Below, piece after piece: positions 42,604 to 53,700 of a stretch of 64,000 nt of DNA. A program made the position numbers and the translations under genes. Each line of letters begins with the position of its first letter. The stretch's first letter is position 1. Under the pieces are notes generated by a model. The model worked only from the letters and a program-made list of their open reading frames with translations. It did no database searches and was not told the DNA's origin. This DNA comes from Pyropia yezoensis (lineage: Eukaryota > Rhodophyta > Bangiophyceae > Bangiales > Bangiaceae): assembly GCA_009829735.1 (NCBI GenBank), contig CM020619.1, positions 13,011,777 through 13,075,776 on the forward strand. Direction: 5' to 3'.

Positions 42604-44435
42604 AATTCTGAAAATCTGTGATAAAATCTGACCTGTCTCCAGCCCAAACAGTCGTATCTCCGAGGTACACGAGTGACTATCTTCGCTATGGAGGCGCCAA
42701 AGACGACCGCCAAAGCAGTCCCGCTCATCATGGAGCGCGTCCGTGCCGGGGAGCTGCTCAAGGATGCTTTGTTGGCCGTTCACGGGTCCACGGGCTTCAC
42801 TGTGGGGGCGCTGAGGACGGCCTACTACGCTGCCCGGGGGGGGGAGGGGGTGCACCATGGCAACAACATCATGTCGGCGGCGGAGGACCTGGCGCTGCTG
42901 TACGCGGCGCAGGCCTTCAGCCACACCAACTTCCCCCTCACCCGGCCGCAACTGGCCTCCCTCGTGCGGGACCTGTGGGCAAGAAGGTCGGCGAGACGTG
43001 GGCACGGTCTTGGGTCAAGCGTCACCGGGAGCACCTCTCCTCCCGCACGGCCAAGGCCCTCGCCGACAAGCGCAACTCGACCTCAGTGTTTGAGGAGGTC
43101 GTCGACTGGGCTGACCAGGTGGAGAAGTTCTTGAAAGACCACCGCCTCCCCCCCTCTGCCATCCTCAACTACGATGAGTGCCGCCTCGTCGGGGGGCGCG
43201 ACCGGCTGGCCGTGCAACGCATCCAAGCTACCGACAGAGAGCGCCCAAACGCTGCCAGCACGCGGGGGGCCACTGTGGCCTCCATATTGACCTTTGTGGC
43301 CGCAAATGGGGCTCCCTTCCTGTCCGTGTATATCTTCCGCGCGCGCTTTGGGGACAATGATGCGGCAGCCACGCGTTTCACCCTGTCACGCGTGCAGCAG
43401 CGGACGAGGGGCACCTGGCTGCGGCTGTATGGGTGGACAGAGTCGGGCTTTGTCGACGCGGCCACGTTTGCGGTCGTGATGGAGGCCTTTTGCGACGAAT
43501 GGCGCCTGCGCAACCCTAACCAGGAGTGTATGCTCATTGGGGACCAGCTCTGAGCGCACCGGCAGGTCGAGGTGGTACGCGCGGCTCTCAAGAGCAACGT
43601 GTTGTGTTGGTGGTTGGTCGCCAATACCTCCCACTGGCTGCAGGTGCTGGATGACAAGTGTTTTGCCCGGATCAAGAAGGTCGTCCCTGTCCTGTCCGAC
43701 GACAAGATCATCCAGGCGCTCATGACGAACCAGCCGACCCGTGACTGTCTCCTGGAGGCGGCATAAGAGGCGGAGCGCTTGGCCCTCACCCGGGAGACCA
43801 TGCAGGCGGCGTTCAAGTCGGTCGGCCTCTACCCGTGGGACCGCAAGCGAGTCATCGAGCTGGCGCGCGTCAACCTTGGGATTGGGCTTCCCTCTGACGG
43901 CGTGGCTGACCAATCACGCGCGGCTGCGGCTGTGGTCATCCGTCAGGCGTATGACCAACGCACGGCCGACCAGAAAAAGGTGGTATCGGGCGTGGCAGTG
44001 GTCAAAAAGGCCAAGGTGTATAGCGGCAAGGACCTCATCGCCCAGCACGAGGCGCGGGTGGCCGCGGACGCCAAGGCGCTGGCCGACAAGGCGGCCGCCG
44101 CGGCTGCGAAGGAGGCGGACAAGGCTGCCAAGCTTGCCCTGCGCGCGGAGGAGGCCGAGCAGAAGCTGCTGCTGGTCTGCCGCGCCTGCAACCAACGGGT
44201 ACATCGGGGTGGCAAGGATTGGCACGTGTGCGCCTGCGCGGCATTCCGTGTTTGCTCCCAGTGCTTGAAAATCAGTGAGGGCAAGGCGCTGGTGAGTGCG
44301 CATAATGTGGTCTGTTCAGATGTACCTCAGCACACGGAGTGGACGAGATATGATTTTTTTTGTTCTTGTATCTGCTCCTTATTCTCTCTCTGTCGCCGAC
44401 GGTCCGGTCAGATTTTATCACAGATTTTCAGAATT
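42604..44435 (+). mobile_element. Degenerate pogo/Tigger-like DDE transposon with terminal inverted repeats
   Basis: A 33-base stretch beginning ATAAATTCTGAAAATCTGTG at 42601 is repeated exactly in inverse orientation at 44406-44438. Taking the TA at 42602-42603 and the TA at 44436-44437 as the target duplication gives a 1.8-kb element with repeats beginning AATTCTGAAAATC. TA duplication is known for the Tc1/mariner/pogo superfamily. The element encloses a broken DDE transposase on the plus strand. The element ends are AT-rich, in contrast with the GC-rich interior. Confidence 0.82.
42688..44296 (+). pseudogene. Broken DDE_1 (pogo/Tigger/CENP-B-type) transposase
   Basis: Starts at ATG (MEAPKTTAKAVPL) with a helix-turn-helix-like N-terminus. 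A frameshift near 42975 moves coding to the frame with WVKRHREHLSSRTAKALA and ILNYDECRLV, which carries the first catalytic Asp of the NxDE motif. MLIGDQL carries the second Asp but is followed at once by a TGA (43551-43553). The next segment, NTSHWLQVLDDKCFARIKK, carries the third Asp. A TAA at 43764-43766 interrupts LLEAA before LALTRETMQAAFKSVGLYPW. The C-terminus has an Ala/Lys/Glu coiled coil and a Cys cluster (LVCRACNQRVHRGG .. CACAAFRVCSQCL), perhaps a zinc finger. One frameshift and two stops make it inactive as written. The end coordinate is approximate. Confidence 0.8.
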
Positions 44436-44703
44436 TATTAGCGAAGCTCCTCTGTGAAGCAGATGCCCTTGTTGTCGCGCTAACGCCAATTGATTGGTCC
44501 ACGTGTTTGCAATATCAAATTGCTCCTGGCCACACGTTGATTCGGTTGGGCTTGCGTGGCTCGATGCGGGACCCGTCCGTGGTGTTCAGGCGGCAGCCTG
44601 CTGGCGTAGAGGGGGCGGCCGTCGCAGGGCGGGGGACGGCCGCCAGTGGGTGGGTACGGCAGCTGCAGGGGTGGCGGCGCGGCCGCCGCGGCGGTGGTGC
44701 CTG
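44436..44703. other. Short intergenic stretch
   Basis: Flank of the DDE element, then GC-rich sequence to the end of the minus-strand frame at 44704. Nothing recognised. Confidence 0.4.
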
Positions 44704-45360
44704 CTAGTGTCCCGCCGTCGCGGCGGGCATGGTCCGGCTCGCCCCGCCCTGGCCGGCGGGGCTCTCATTGATTACGTTGTTTCGCGCTGACGGATGTGGT
44801 GGTGCTGGCGGCAGCTGCGGCTGCGGCGGCAGCAGCTGCGGCGCTGGCGGCGGTGGAGACGGCGGGGGGTAGGGGGAGAGGGGAGCACCCACCACCACTC
44901 CAGCCACCACAGCCACGCCCATGCCCACCATGGGCATCCGCACGCAGTAGCCGTAGTTGCCGCCCTCCGCCCACCCTGCCCGGCCAAGCGCCACAATCGA
45001 GCAGTGGCTGCCCCTCCCCCCCCCCCCACCCCCGCCCACCCCCCCAAGCAAGCACAGGCTATCCCGCCGCGACGCCGCCGCCGACTGCGCTGCGACCGAC
45101 CCGCGGCGGCCCGACCACCGCCACTGCCACGCTAGCCGGCGGGCGGTGGGGGAGGCGGCGCGGGAGGGGCTCGGGGGGGGGGGGGGCCCGCCGGTTGCCG
45201 CTGCCGCCCGCCGGCGGGCTGCCGGCGCCGTCGTCGCCGCCGGCGCAGCGGGGGGGGGTTTGGGGGGGAGCGTCCGCCGGCCGCACCCGCCGCCGCTGGG
45301 GGTGACGCTGGCGAGCCGCCGGCGGGGGGCGGTGCCGAGCGGCAGGCGGCCGGCCCCCAT
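44704..45360 (-). CDS. Hypothetical Pro/Ala/Gly-rich protein, possibly 5'-truncated
   Basis: From the ATG at 45360 this frame gives 218 residues. Most is Pro/Ala/Gly-rich, but one stretch (GNYGYCVRMPMVGMGVAVVAG) is hydrophobic and protein-like, and the end (SARNNVINESPAGQGG) is not low-complexity. In the same frame, upstream of the ATG, the sequence TEKVVVLATHVACVRLHPRA also looks coding but meets a TGA at about 45493 in AT-rich DNA leading into the Helitron region. The true 5' end may therefore have been cut off by that insertion, or lie in an unseen exon. No family recognised; chance ORF remains possible. Confidence 0.3.
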   Translation of the reverse strand: MGAGRLPLGTAPRRRLASVTPSGGGCGRRTLPPKPPPAAPAATTAPAARRRAAAATGGPPPPPSPSRAASPTARRLAWQWRWSGRRGSVAAQSAAASRRDSLCLLGGVGGGGGGGRGSHCSIVALGRAGWAEGGNYGYCVRMPMVGMGVAVVAGVVVGAPLSPYPPPSPPPPAPQLLPPQPQLPPAPPHPSARNNVINESPAGQGGASRTMPAATAGH

Positions 45361-46435
45361 GTGGAGCGCAAAGGCGAGCCATGTCTCGGCACGCCGCCTC
45401 ACCGTCAACACTGTCTGCGCCCGCGGATGTAGGCGCACGCAGGCGACGTGGGTCGCCAGCACCACCACCTTCTCCGTCAACGCGAAACAATGTCAGAATG
45501 TTTCATGGAATATATGAATCATGAGAGGCCAAAATCAAACATTCCAAAAGCCTCTTAATCAAAACGAAAAACTCGTGTGTGCATGATACCCGGGCCACAC
45601 GCAAGGCCGCATATGAAAATATTTCGCATAAAACGAAAAAATAAAAAGACTGCTAGAAATAGTCCAGTATGTTTTCATGCCTCCACTCGCAAACATTTCC
45701 AGGCTCTCGAACAAGTGCCACGCGACAGGTCCTGCCACGGCACACCAGGCCAAGCCCCCCCTTGGACCTGAGCCCGTCGGAAACCCCCCCCCCCGCACTC
45801 CACCGCCGTCGTCGTCGGTACCTGTCCTCACGACGACGCCGCCCGCCGCCCCGCGTTGGTCGTGCACCCCCCCGTGTTGGCCGCGGCCCTGCGGACGACG
45901 CCGCCCACCATCCCGACGTCGCCCTCCGCCTCCCCGTGCCTGCCATCCACCCCTCCCGTGCTGGCCATCAACCCCCCGTGGCGGCCACCCACCCTCCCGT
46001 GTTGGCGCCGGCCCTCTTGACCTCGCCGCCCACCCTCCCGACGTTGCCGCCCGCCATCCCGTCGTGCTCGTCGACCCGCCCGATTTGTCGGCGGCCGTGT
46101 CGTCCACGCTGCCCACCCTCTCGACGACGCCAGCCGCCACCGCGTGGTGGCCGTCCCCCCCCCCGCGTCGGCAGCAGCCCCGCCGACGACGCCACCCACC
46201 CTCCCGACCACGCCACGTACATCTTCGTGTTGGCGGCTGTGCTCCCGTCCGGGCCACCGCACCCTCGACGAGGGCCTCCCACCCATCCCCCCCGCCGATC
46301 AGACGTCCACGTCTTCCTCCCCGTATCCCGTGGTGTGCGAGTCCGTGTGGCGGTGCGGGTCCGCGTACCTCGCGAAGGAGTTGGTGGGGGCGCGAGCGAG
46401 AGCGAGGAGTGTGCGGGGATTACATAACTGCATCT
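45361..46435. other. AT-rich junction and C-rich degenerate repeat upstream of the Helitron ORF
   Basis: 45481-45670 is strikingly AT-rich, and a Helitron boundary probably lies here, though no defined TC end could be fixed. From about 45780 to 46420 the sequence is C-rich with repeated CCCACCCTCCCGAC-like units; the same tract recurs at 50090-50700 before the second Helitron copy. Its frames are Pro/Arg-rich shadows and I do not count it as coding. Confidence 0.45.
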
Positions 46436-49400
46436 ATGGATATTCTTCAGCCCCTGCCGGGAGGTGGTTCTGGGGATGACTGTGAGGGAGTGGCCAGCGC
46501 ATCTCGGGCATCACCTGAGGTTGGACTGGGTGGATGTCGTGCAGGAAGTACGGTCCGCCTGGACCAGGTAGATGGGTTGCCACCGGGACCTAGCCAGGAC
46601 CGTGCGGAAGACACGGTAGTGGACCATGGTGCATATAACGCCAGTGAGCGTTGTAAGAGTCGCCGCTCCCAGGCCGACGTCATGAAACGATCATGTGACA
46701 CTCATGCTTTTGATGCCGTACGACCTGCTAGTGACCTTCTCGCAGATGCGGCGTCTGAGAGCGTCATTGACAGGCAAAGCAACGTGACTGCTCGTCGCTC
46801 GCGGAAGAGAAAATACACACCACTCAGCGTGGGACCAAGAACAGTAATGGACGTAAGAAGGTATCGTAGCAAACTAGAGCAGCCACGCAGACCATGCTGC
46901 TCGTGTGGGGAAGTGCCCGGCACAGAGGCGCTCTCTACTTGGCCATTTCGGGTGCCTCAGCCTGGAACGTGCTTATCAGCCGAAGAAAAAGAAACACACC
47001 GCGTTCTGGCCGCGCTCACTACAGGAGAACGGTCGTACGACAAGAACTGGCTGTTCACTGATGCTATAGACACCGAGGAAAACACAGTCCTCATGTGTGC
47101 GACATGTCGTGTAGAGCTCCGGCACAACAGGATCCCCAAATTTTCGAAGCGGAATGGATTCGAAATGTTTGATCACTACCCGTCTGCAATAACGAACTTA
47201 AATGAGCTAGAGATTGCATTGTGATCCCTACAAATCGGATTTTTCGGAGGAACGGCTACCAGCAGAAGCACAGTCTTGGCCAAACCATCACGTACTGGAA
47301 CTCGGTTATGCGTGTGGCGGGCAGCATTCCACGGGATGCTGGCGACCCCAGTATCGTACTAATGCGAAACGAGCACGGGCGCTGTTTGCTGGACGACATG
47401 CCATTGCGCTTTGAAGTGATGCTGAACGGCATGAGATATTTAGAGCAGCACAACCGCCATTACACCCATATACCAACGAACGAGCAATCTCTGCGACAGT
47501 TATGCACAACATCTGCTCCTTTCATCGTTGAGACAGGCGTGGCGGAGACCGACGGGAGCGTGCATACTGACGAATGGGGAAGCGATGATGAGGCCCAGGA
47601 GGGCGCTGTGGAAAAGCACTTTAAGGTTCAATGTGTTGAGAGCGACGAAGAAGAAGACAGAACTGATATGAGGCGTGACCGGCACGAGACGGAATCTGAA
47701 ACGACTCCCCAAAATATTTTCATCATTGATTCAACAGATCAGAAGCCTCTGCGCCAGATTGCTACAGAAGCGTTTTTAGGAAAGAATTACCCCATGGTGG
47801 GAGAGCTAGGGCATGACCCACAACACGGTTCTGGTCTAGACAAGCGAGCATTCTCCACACTCTACAGCAATGAGGGCCTGTACGAGATGGGGTTTCCTCA
47901 TTTGTTTTATCGGGGCACAGGAGGACCGTCCCATACTCGACAGCGCCCAGTGAGTGAGAATGAGCTCGTTTCTCATTTGGTAAAGTTACACCACAGGCGA
48001 TTCAGCCAGGATGCATCGTTTCTTTTCTTCGCGCACTCAGCGATCCAGAAGCGCACTGTCAACGGGGTGGTATCGTCTCTGGAAGAATCCCAAAATCTGA
48101 AGACATTGATAGAAGGGCTCATTGAAAGCATGGATCAATCAGATACAACCCGATTGGAAAAGTCTGCTGCATTGGACAAGTGCATTGATTCCATGACACC
48201 GCAGTTGACAACAGTGAAAGGATCGCCGGGCTACTGGCGATCAAAGTGTATGGAAGTACAAGCAATGGTTCGATCTCCTCTCCTGCGCCAGCCAACGTTG
48301 TTCATGACTTTAAGTGCGGCCGACTCGCTGTGGCTCGACTTTCTGAGCCAGTGCCTCCCCAACAAAAAGCTTGATGAAGTAGCAGGGATGACCAAAACCG
48401 AGTGCTCCGAGATTCTGGCTGCAAACCCCGACTTGGCAGTCGAACATTTTAACATCCGCTGGACCGCGCTGTGGGATGACATCATCATGGGAGAAGGACG
48501 GCCTTTGGGTAACATAGTGGATTATTTCTGGCGAATTGAATTTCAACAGCGAGGATATCCGCATGTCCACATGCTTCTATGGGTAGAAGGCGGGCCGGAA
48601 TTGTCCTCTCTTTCCGACGGTGTCATTCCTGCCCAACTGCGGGAATACGTCGACAGGGTGGTCTCGGCCAAATTAAGCCCGGATGTAAGTGATGTTGACT
48701 TGTCCAAAGTGATGCACCCGTGCACGATGCGAGCACCCGTGCACGAACTGTCTTGTCCTATTGCACAGACACACGTGGCGGTTCTCACACGATGTGGCCA
48801 GACTCATCGCTGCAACAAGTACTGCAAGCCGAAGGGCCGATATTCTACATGCAGGTTCGGATATCCTCGGACAAACAATGAAAACACTTCAGTCGAGCGC
48901 GTGTTCCGGAATGGAAAAACAAAACTGGTCGTTTCACCAGCCCGAAACGACTCTCACGTGAACGCGTACAACCCCAGCATTTTGTCCTGTTGGGGAGCAA
49001 ACATGGATGTGCAAGTCTTGCTGGATGCAAATGGCGCTGCAATGTACACCGCATCATACTTGACAAAGCACGAAAAAAACAAGCACACACCCCGAATTCT
49101 GTACCAGCTCTCAAAAAGTGCTTCCAATCAATCGGTAAAACAGATGGTTCGGCGTATTATTTTGTCAGTGCTAAATACTCGAGAAGTGAGCGTGGAGGAG
49201 GCTTTGTGGATTCGAACAGGAAAACAGTTGTGCAAATCCAGTCGCGTTTTTGTGACACTGCCCAGTCTGCATTTTTCCATTGGAGAAAATGCCGAGCAGA
49301 CTCGCGGGCGTAGTGTGTTTGTTTCCACGGACGGATCGGTTTGCCACACGAACGATCTGGTTCTGTTTTACGAGCAGCGTCCGGATTCTTTGAACCATCT

Positions 49401-49589
49401 CTCCTTGTTTGAGTACACGACGAAGTACCGCCTGTCTCAAGTCGTGAGTGAGTCTTTGAAATTGAAATCACCTGTCCGGCAGTACAGATACGCGTCGCGG
49501 AGGCGAGACGATGCAATCGTTTTCATTCGCGCTCGAATCGATCATGCAGATGTTCAGTCCTTCAGCAAGGCCATGCTCTATCTTCATGT
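46436..49589 (+). pseudogene. Helitron Rep-helicase, copy 1, frameshifted and cut by the scaffold gap
   Basis: Starts at ATG (MDILQPLPGGGSGDD). The first frame carries a Cys pair region (RPCCSCGEVPG, MCATCRVELRHNR) and stops at 47224, where a 10-base deletion relative to copy 2 shifts the frame. The second frame resumes at once and contains the Helitron N-terminal and Rep regions: FPHLFYRGTGGPSHTRQ, the HUH motif in FQQRGYPHVHMLLW, a Cys/His cluster (RCGQTHRCNKYCKPKGRYST) and the tyrosine region AAMYTASYLTKHEK. It ends at the N run in LYLHV, before any helicase domain. It differs from copy 2 at scattered bases, for example GYPHVH/GSPHVH and DANGAA/DAYGAA. Confidence 0.85.
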
Positions 49590-50089
49590 NNNNNNNNNNN
49601 NNNNNNNNNNNNNNNNNNNNNNNNNNNNNNNNNNNNNNNNNNNNNNNNNNNNNNNNNNNNNNNNNNNNNNNNNNNNNNNNNNNNNNNNNNNNNNNNNNNN
49701 NNNNNNNNNNNNNNNNNNNNNNNNNNNNNNNNNNNNNNNNNNNNNNNNNNNNNNNNNNNNNNNNNNNNNNNNNNNNNNNNNNNNNNNNNNNNNNNNNNNN
49801 NNNNNNNNNNNNNNNNNNNNNNNNNNNNNNNNNNNNNNNNNNNNNNNNNNNNNNNNNNNNNNNNNNNNNNNNNNNNNNNNNNNNNNNNNNNNNNNNNNNN
49901 NNNNNNNNNNNNNNNNNNNNNNNNNNNNNNNNNNNNNNNNNNNNNNNNNNNNNNNNNNNNNNNNNNNNNNNNNNNNNNNNNNNNNNNNNNNNNNNNNNNN
50001 NNNNNNNNNNNNNNNNNNNNNNNNNNNNNNNNNNNNNNNNNNNNNNNNNNNNNNNNNNNNNNNNNNNNNNNNNNNNNNNNNNNNNNNNN
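49590..50089. other. Scaffold gap of 500 N
   Basis: Exactly 500 undetermined bases, the size of an assembler placeholder. The sequence to the left breaks off inside the Helitron Rep region, and the sequence to the right begins inside the C-rich tract that precedes the same ORF. The gap therefore joins two overlapping representations of one element or two adjacent copies. Confidence 0.98.
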
Positions 50090-50711
50090 GTCGGTACCTG
50101 TCCTCACGACGACGCCGCCCGCCGCCCCGCGTTGGTCGTGCACCCCCCCCGTGTTGGCCGCGGCCCCTGCGGACGACGCCGCCCACCATCCCGACGTCGC
50201 CCTCCGCTCCCCGTGCCTGCCATCCACCCCTCCGTGCTGGCCATCAACCCCCGTGGCGGCCACCCACCCTCCCGTGTTTGGCGCCGGCCCTCTTGACCTC
50301 GCCGCCCACCCTCCCGACGTTGCCGCCCGCCATCCGTCGTGCTCGTCGACCCGCCCGATTTGTCGGCGGCCGTGTCGTCCACGCCGCCCACCCTCTCTCG
50401 ACGACGCCAGCCGCCACCGCGTGGTGGCCGTCCCCCCCCCCGCGTCGGCAGCAGCCCCGCCGACGACGCCACCCACCCTCCCGACCACGCCACGTACATC
50501 TTCGTGTTGGCGGCTGTGCTCCCGTCCGGGCCACCGCACCCTCGACGAGGGCCTCCCACCCATCCCCCCGCCGATCAGACGTCCACGTCTTCCTCCCCGT
50601 ATCCCGTGGTGTGCGAGTCCGTGTGGCGGTGTGGGTCCGCGTACCTCGCGAAGGAGTTGGTGGGGGCGCGAGCGTGAGCGAGGAGTGTGCGGGGATTACA
50701 TAACTGCATCT

Positions 50712-53700
50712 ATGGATATTCTTCAGCCCCTGCCGGGAGGTGGTTCTGGGGATGACTGTGAGGGAGTGGCCAGCGCATCTCGGGCATCACCTGAGGTTGG
50801 ACTGGGTGGATGTCGTACAGGAAGTACGGTCCGCCTGGACCAGGTAGATGGGTTGCCACCGGGACCTAGCCAGGACCGTGCGGAAGACGCGGTAGTGGAC
50901 CATGGTGCATATAACGCCAGTGAGCGTTGTAAGAGTCGCCGCTCCCAGGCCGACGTCATGAAACGATCATGTGACACTCATGCTTTTGATGCCGTACGAC
51001 CTGCTAGTGACCTTCTCGCAGATGCGGCGTCTGAGAGCGTCATTGACAGGCAAAGCAACATGACTGCTCGTCGCTCGCGGAAGAGAAAATACACACCACT
51101 CAGCGTGGGACCAAGAACAGTAATGGACGTAAGAAGGTATCGTAGCAAACTAGAGCAGCCACGCAGACCATGCTGCTCGTGTGGGGAAGTGCCCGGCACA
51201 GAGGCGTTCTCTACTTGGCCATTTCGGGTGCCTCAGCCTGGAACGTGCTTATCAGCCGAAGAAAAAGAAACACACCGCGTTCTGGCCGCGCTCACTACAG
51301 GAGAACGGTCGTACGACAAGAACTGGCTGTTCACTGATGCTATAGACACCGAGGAAAACACAGTCCTCATGTGTGCGACATGTCGTGTAGAGCTCCGGCA
51401 CAACAGGATCCCCAAATTTCGAAGCGGAATGGATTCGAAATGTTTGATCACTACCCGTCTGCAATAACGAACTTAAATGAGCTAGAGATTGCATTGTTAA
51501 GCATCGTGATCCCTACAAATCGGATTTTTCGGAGGAACGGCTACCAGCAGAAGCACAGTCTTGGCCAAACCATCACGTACTGGAACTCGGTTATGCGTGT
51601 GGCGGGCAGCATTCCACGGGATGCTGGCGACCCCAGTATCGTACTAATGCGAAACGAGCACGGGCGCTGTTTGCTGGACGACATGCCATTGCGCTTTGAA
51701 GTGATGCTGAACGGCATGAGATATTTAGAGCAGCACAACCGCCATTACACCCATATACCAACGAACGAGCAATCTCTGCGACAGTTATGCACAACATCTG
51801 CTCCTTTCATCGTTGAGACAGGCGTGGCGGAGACCGACGGGAGCGTGCATACTGACGAATGGGGAAGCGATGATGAGGCCCAGGAGGGCGCTGTGGAAAA
51901 GCACTTTAAGGTTCAATGTGTTGAGAGCGACGAAGAAGAAGACAGAACTGATATGAGGCGTGACCGGCACGAGACGGAATCTGAAACGACTCCCCAAAAT
52001 ATTTTCATCATTGATTCAACAGATCAGAAGCCTCTGCGCCAGATTGCTACAGAAGCGTTTTTAGGAAAGAATTACCCCATGGTGGGAGAGCTAGGGCATG
52101 ACCCACAACACGGTTCTGGTCTAGACAAGCGAGCATTCTCCACACTCTACAGCAATGAGGGCCTGTACGAGATGGGGTTTCCTCATTTGTTTTATCGGGG
52201 CACAGGAGGACCGTCCCATACTCGACAGCGCCCAGTGAGTGAGAATGAGCTCGTTTCTCATTTGGTAAAGTTACACCACAGGCGATTCAGCCAGGATGCA
52301 TCGTTTCTTTTCTTCGCGCACTCAGCGATCCAGAAGCGCACTGTCAACGGGGTGGTATCGTCTCTGGAAGAATCCCAAAATCTGAAGACATTGATAGAAG
52401 GGCTCATTGAAAGCATGGATCAATCAGATACAACCCGATTGGAAAAGTCTGCTGCATTGGACAAGTGCATTGATTCCATGACACCGCAGTTGACAACAGT
52501 GAAAGGATCGCCGGGCTACTGGCGATCAAAGTGTATGGAAGTACAAGCAATGGTTCGATCTCCTCTCCTGCGCCAGCCAACGTTGTTCATGACTTTAAGT
52601 GCGGCCGACTCGCTGTGGCTCGACTTTCTGAGCCAGTGCCTCCCCAACAAAAAGCTTGATGAAGTAGCAGGGATGACCAAAACCGAGTGCTCCGAGATTC
52701 TGGCTGCAAACCCCGACTTGGCAGTCGAACATTTTAACATCCGCTGGACCGCGCTGTGGGATGACATCATCATGGGAGAAGGACGGCCTTTGGGTAACAT
52801 AGTGGATTATTTCTGGCGAATTGAATTTCAACAGCGAGGATCTCCGCATGTCCACATGCTTCTATGGGTAGAAGGCGGGCCGGAATTGTCCTCTCTTTCC
52901 GACGGTGTCATTCCTGCCCAACTGCGGGAATACGTCGACAGGGTGGTCTCGGCCAAATTAAGCCCGGATGTAAGTGATGTTGACTTGTCCAAAGTGATGC
53001 ACCCGTGCACGATGCGAGCACCCGTGCACGAACTGTCTTGTCCTATTGCACAGACACACGTGGCGGTTCTCACACGATGTGGCCAGACTCATCGCTGCAA
53101 CAAGTACTGCAAGCCGAAGGGCCGATATTCTACATGCAGGTTCGGATATCCTCGGACAAACAATGAAAACACTTCAGTCGAGCGCGTGTTCCGGAATGGA
53201 AAAACAAAACTGGTCGTTTCACCAGCCCGAAACGACTCTCACGTGAACGCGTACAACCCCAGCATTTTGTCCTGTTGGGGAGCAAACATGGATGTGCAAG
53301 TCTTGCTGGATGCGTATGGCGCTGCAATGTACACCGCATCATACTTGACAAAGCACGAAAAAAACAAGCACACACCCCGAATTCTGTACCAGCTCTCAAA
53401 AAGTGCTTCCAATCAATCGGTAAAACAGATGGTTCGGCGTATTATTTTGTCAGTGCTAAATACTCGAGAAGTGAGCGTGGAGGAGGCTTTGTGGATTCGA
53501 ACAGGAAAACAGTTGTGCAAATCCAGTCGCGTTTTTGTGACACTGCCCAGTCTGCATTTTTCCATTGGAGAAAATGCCGAGCAGACTCGCGGGCGTAGTG
53601 TGTTTGTTTCCACGGACGGATCGGTTTGCCACACGAACGATCTGGTTCTGTTTTACGAGCAGCGTCCGGATTCTTTGAACCATCTCTCCTTGTTTGAGTA

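Noticed and set aside
45523..45556. AGAGGC..GCCTCT hairpin as a Helitron terminal hairpin
   Set aside because: The stem is only six pairs with a 20-base loop and no adjacent CTRR or TC end. Too weak.
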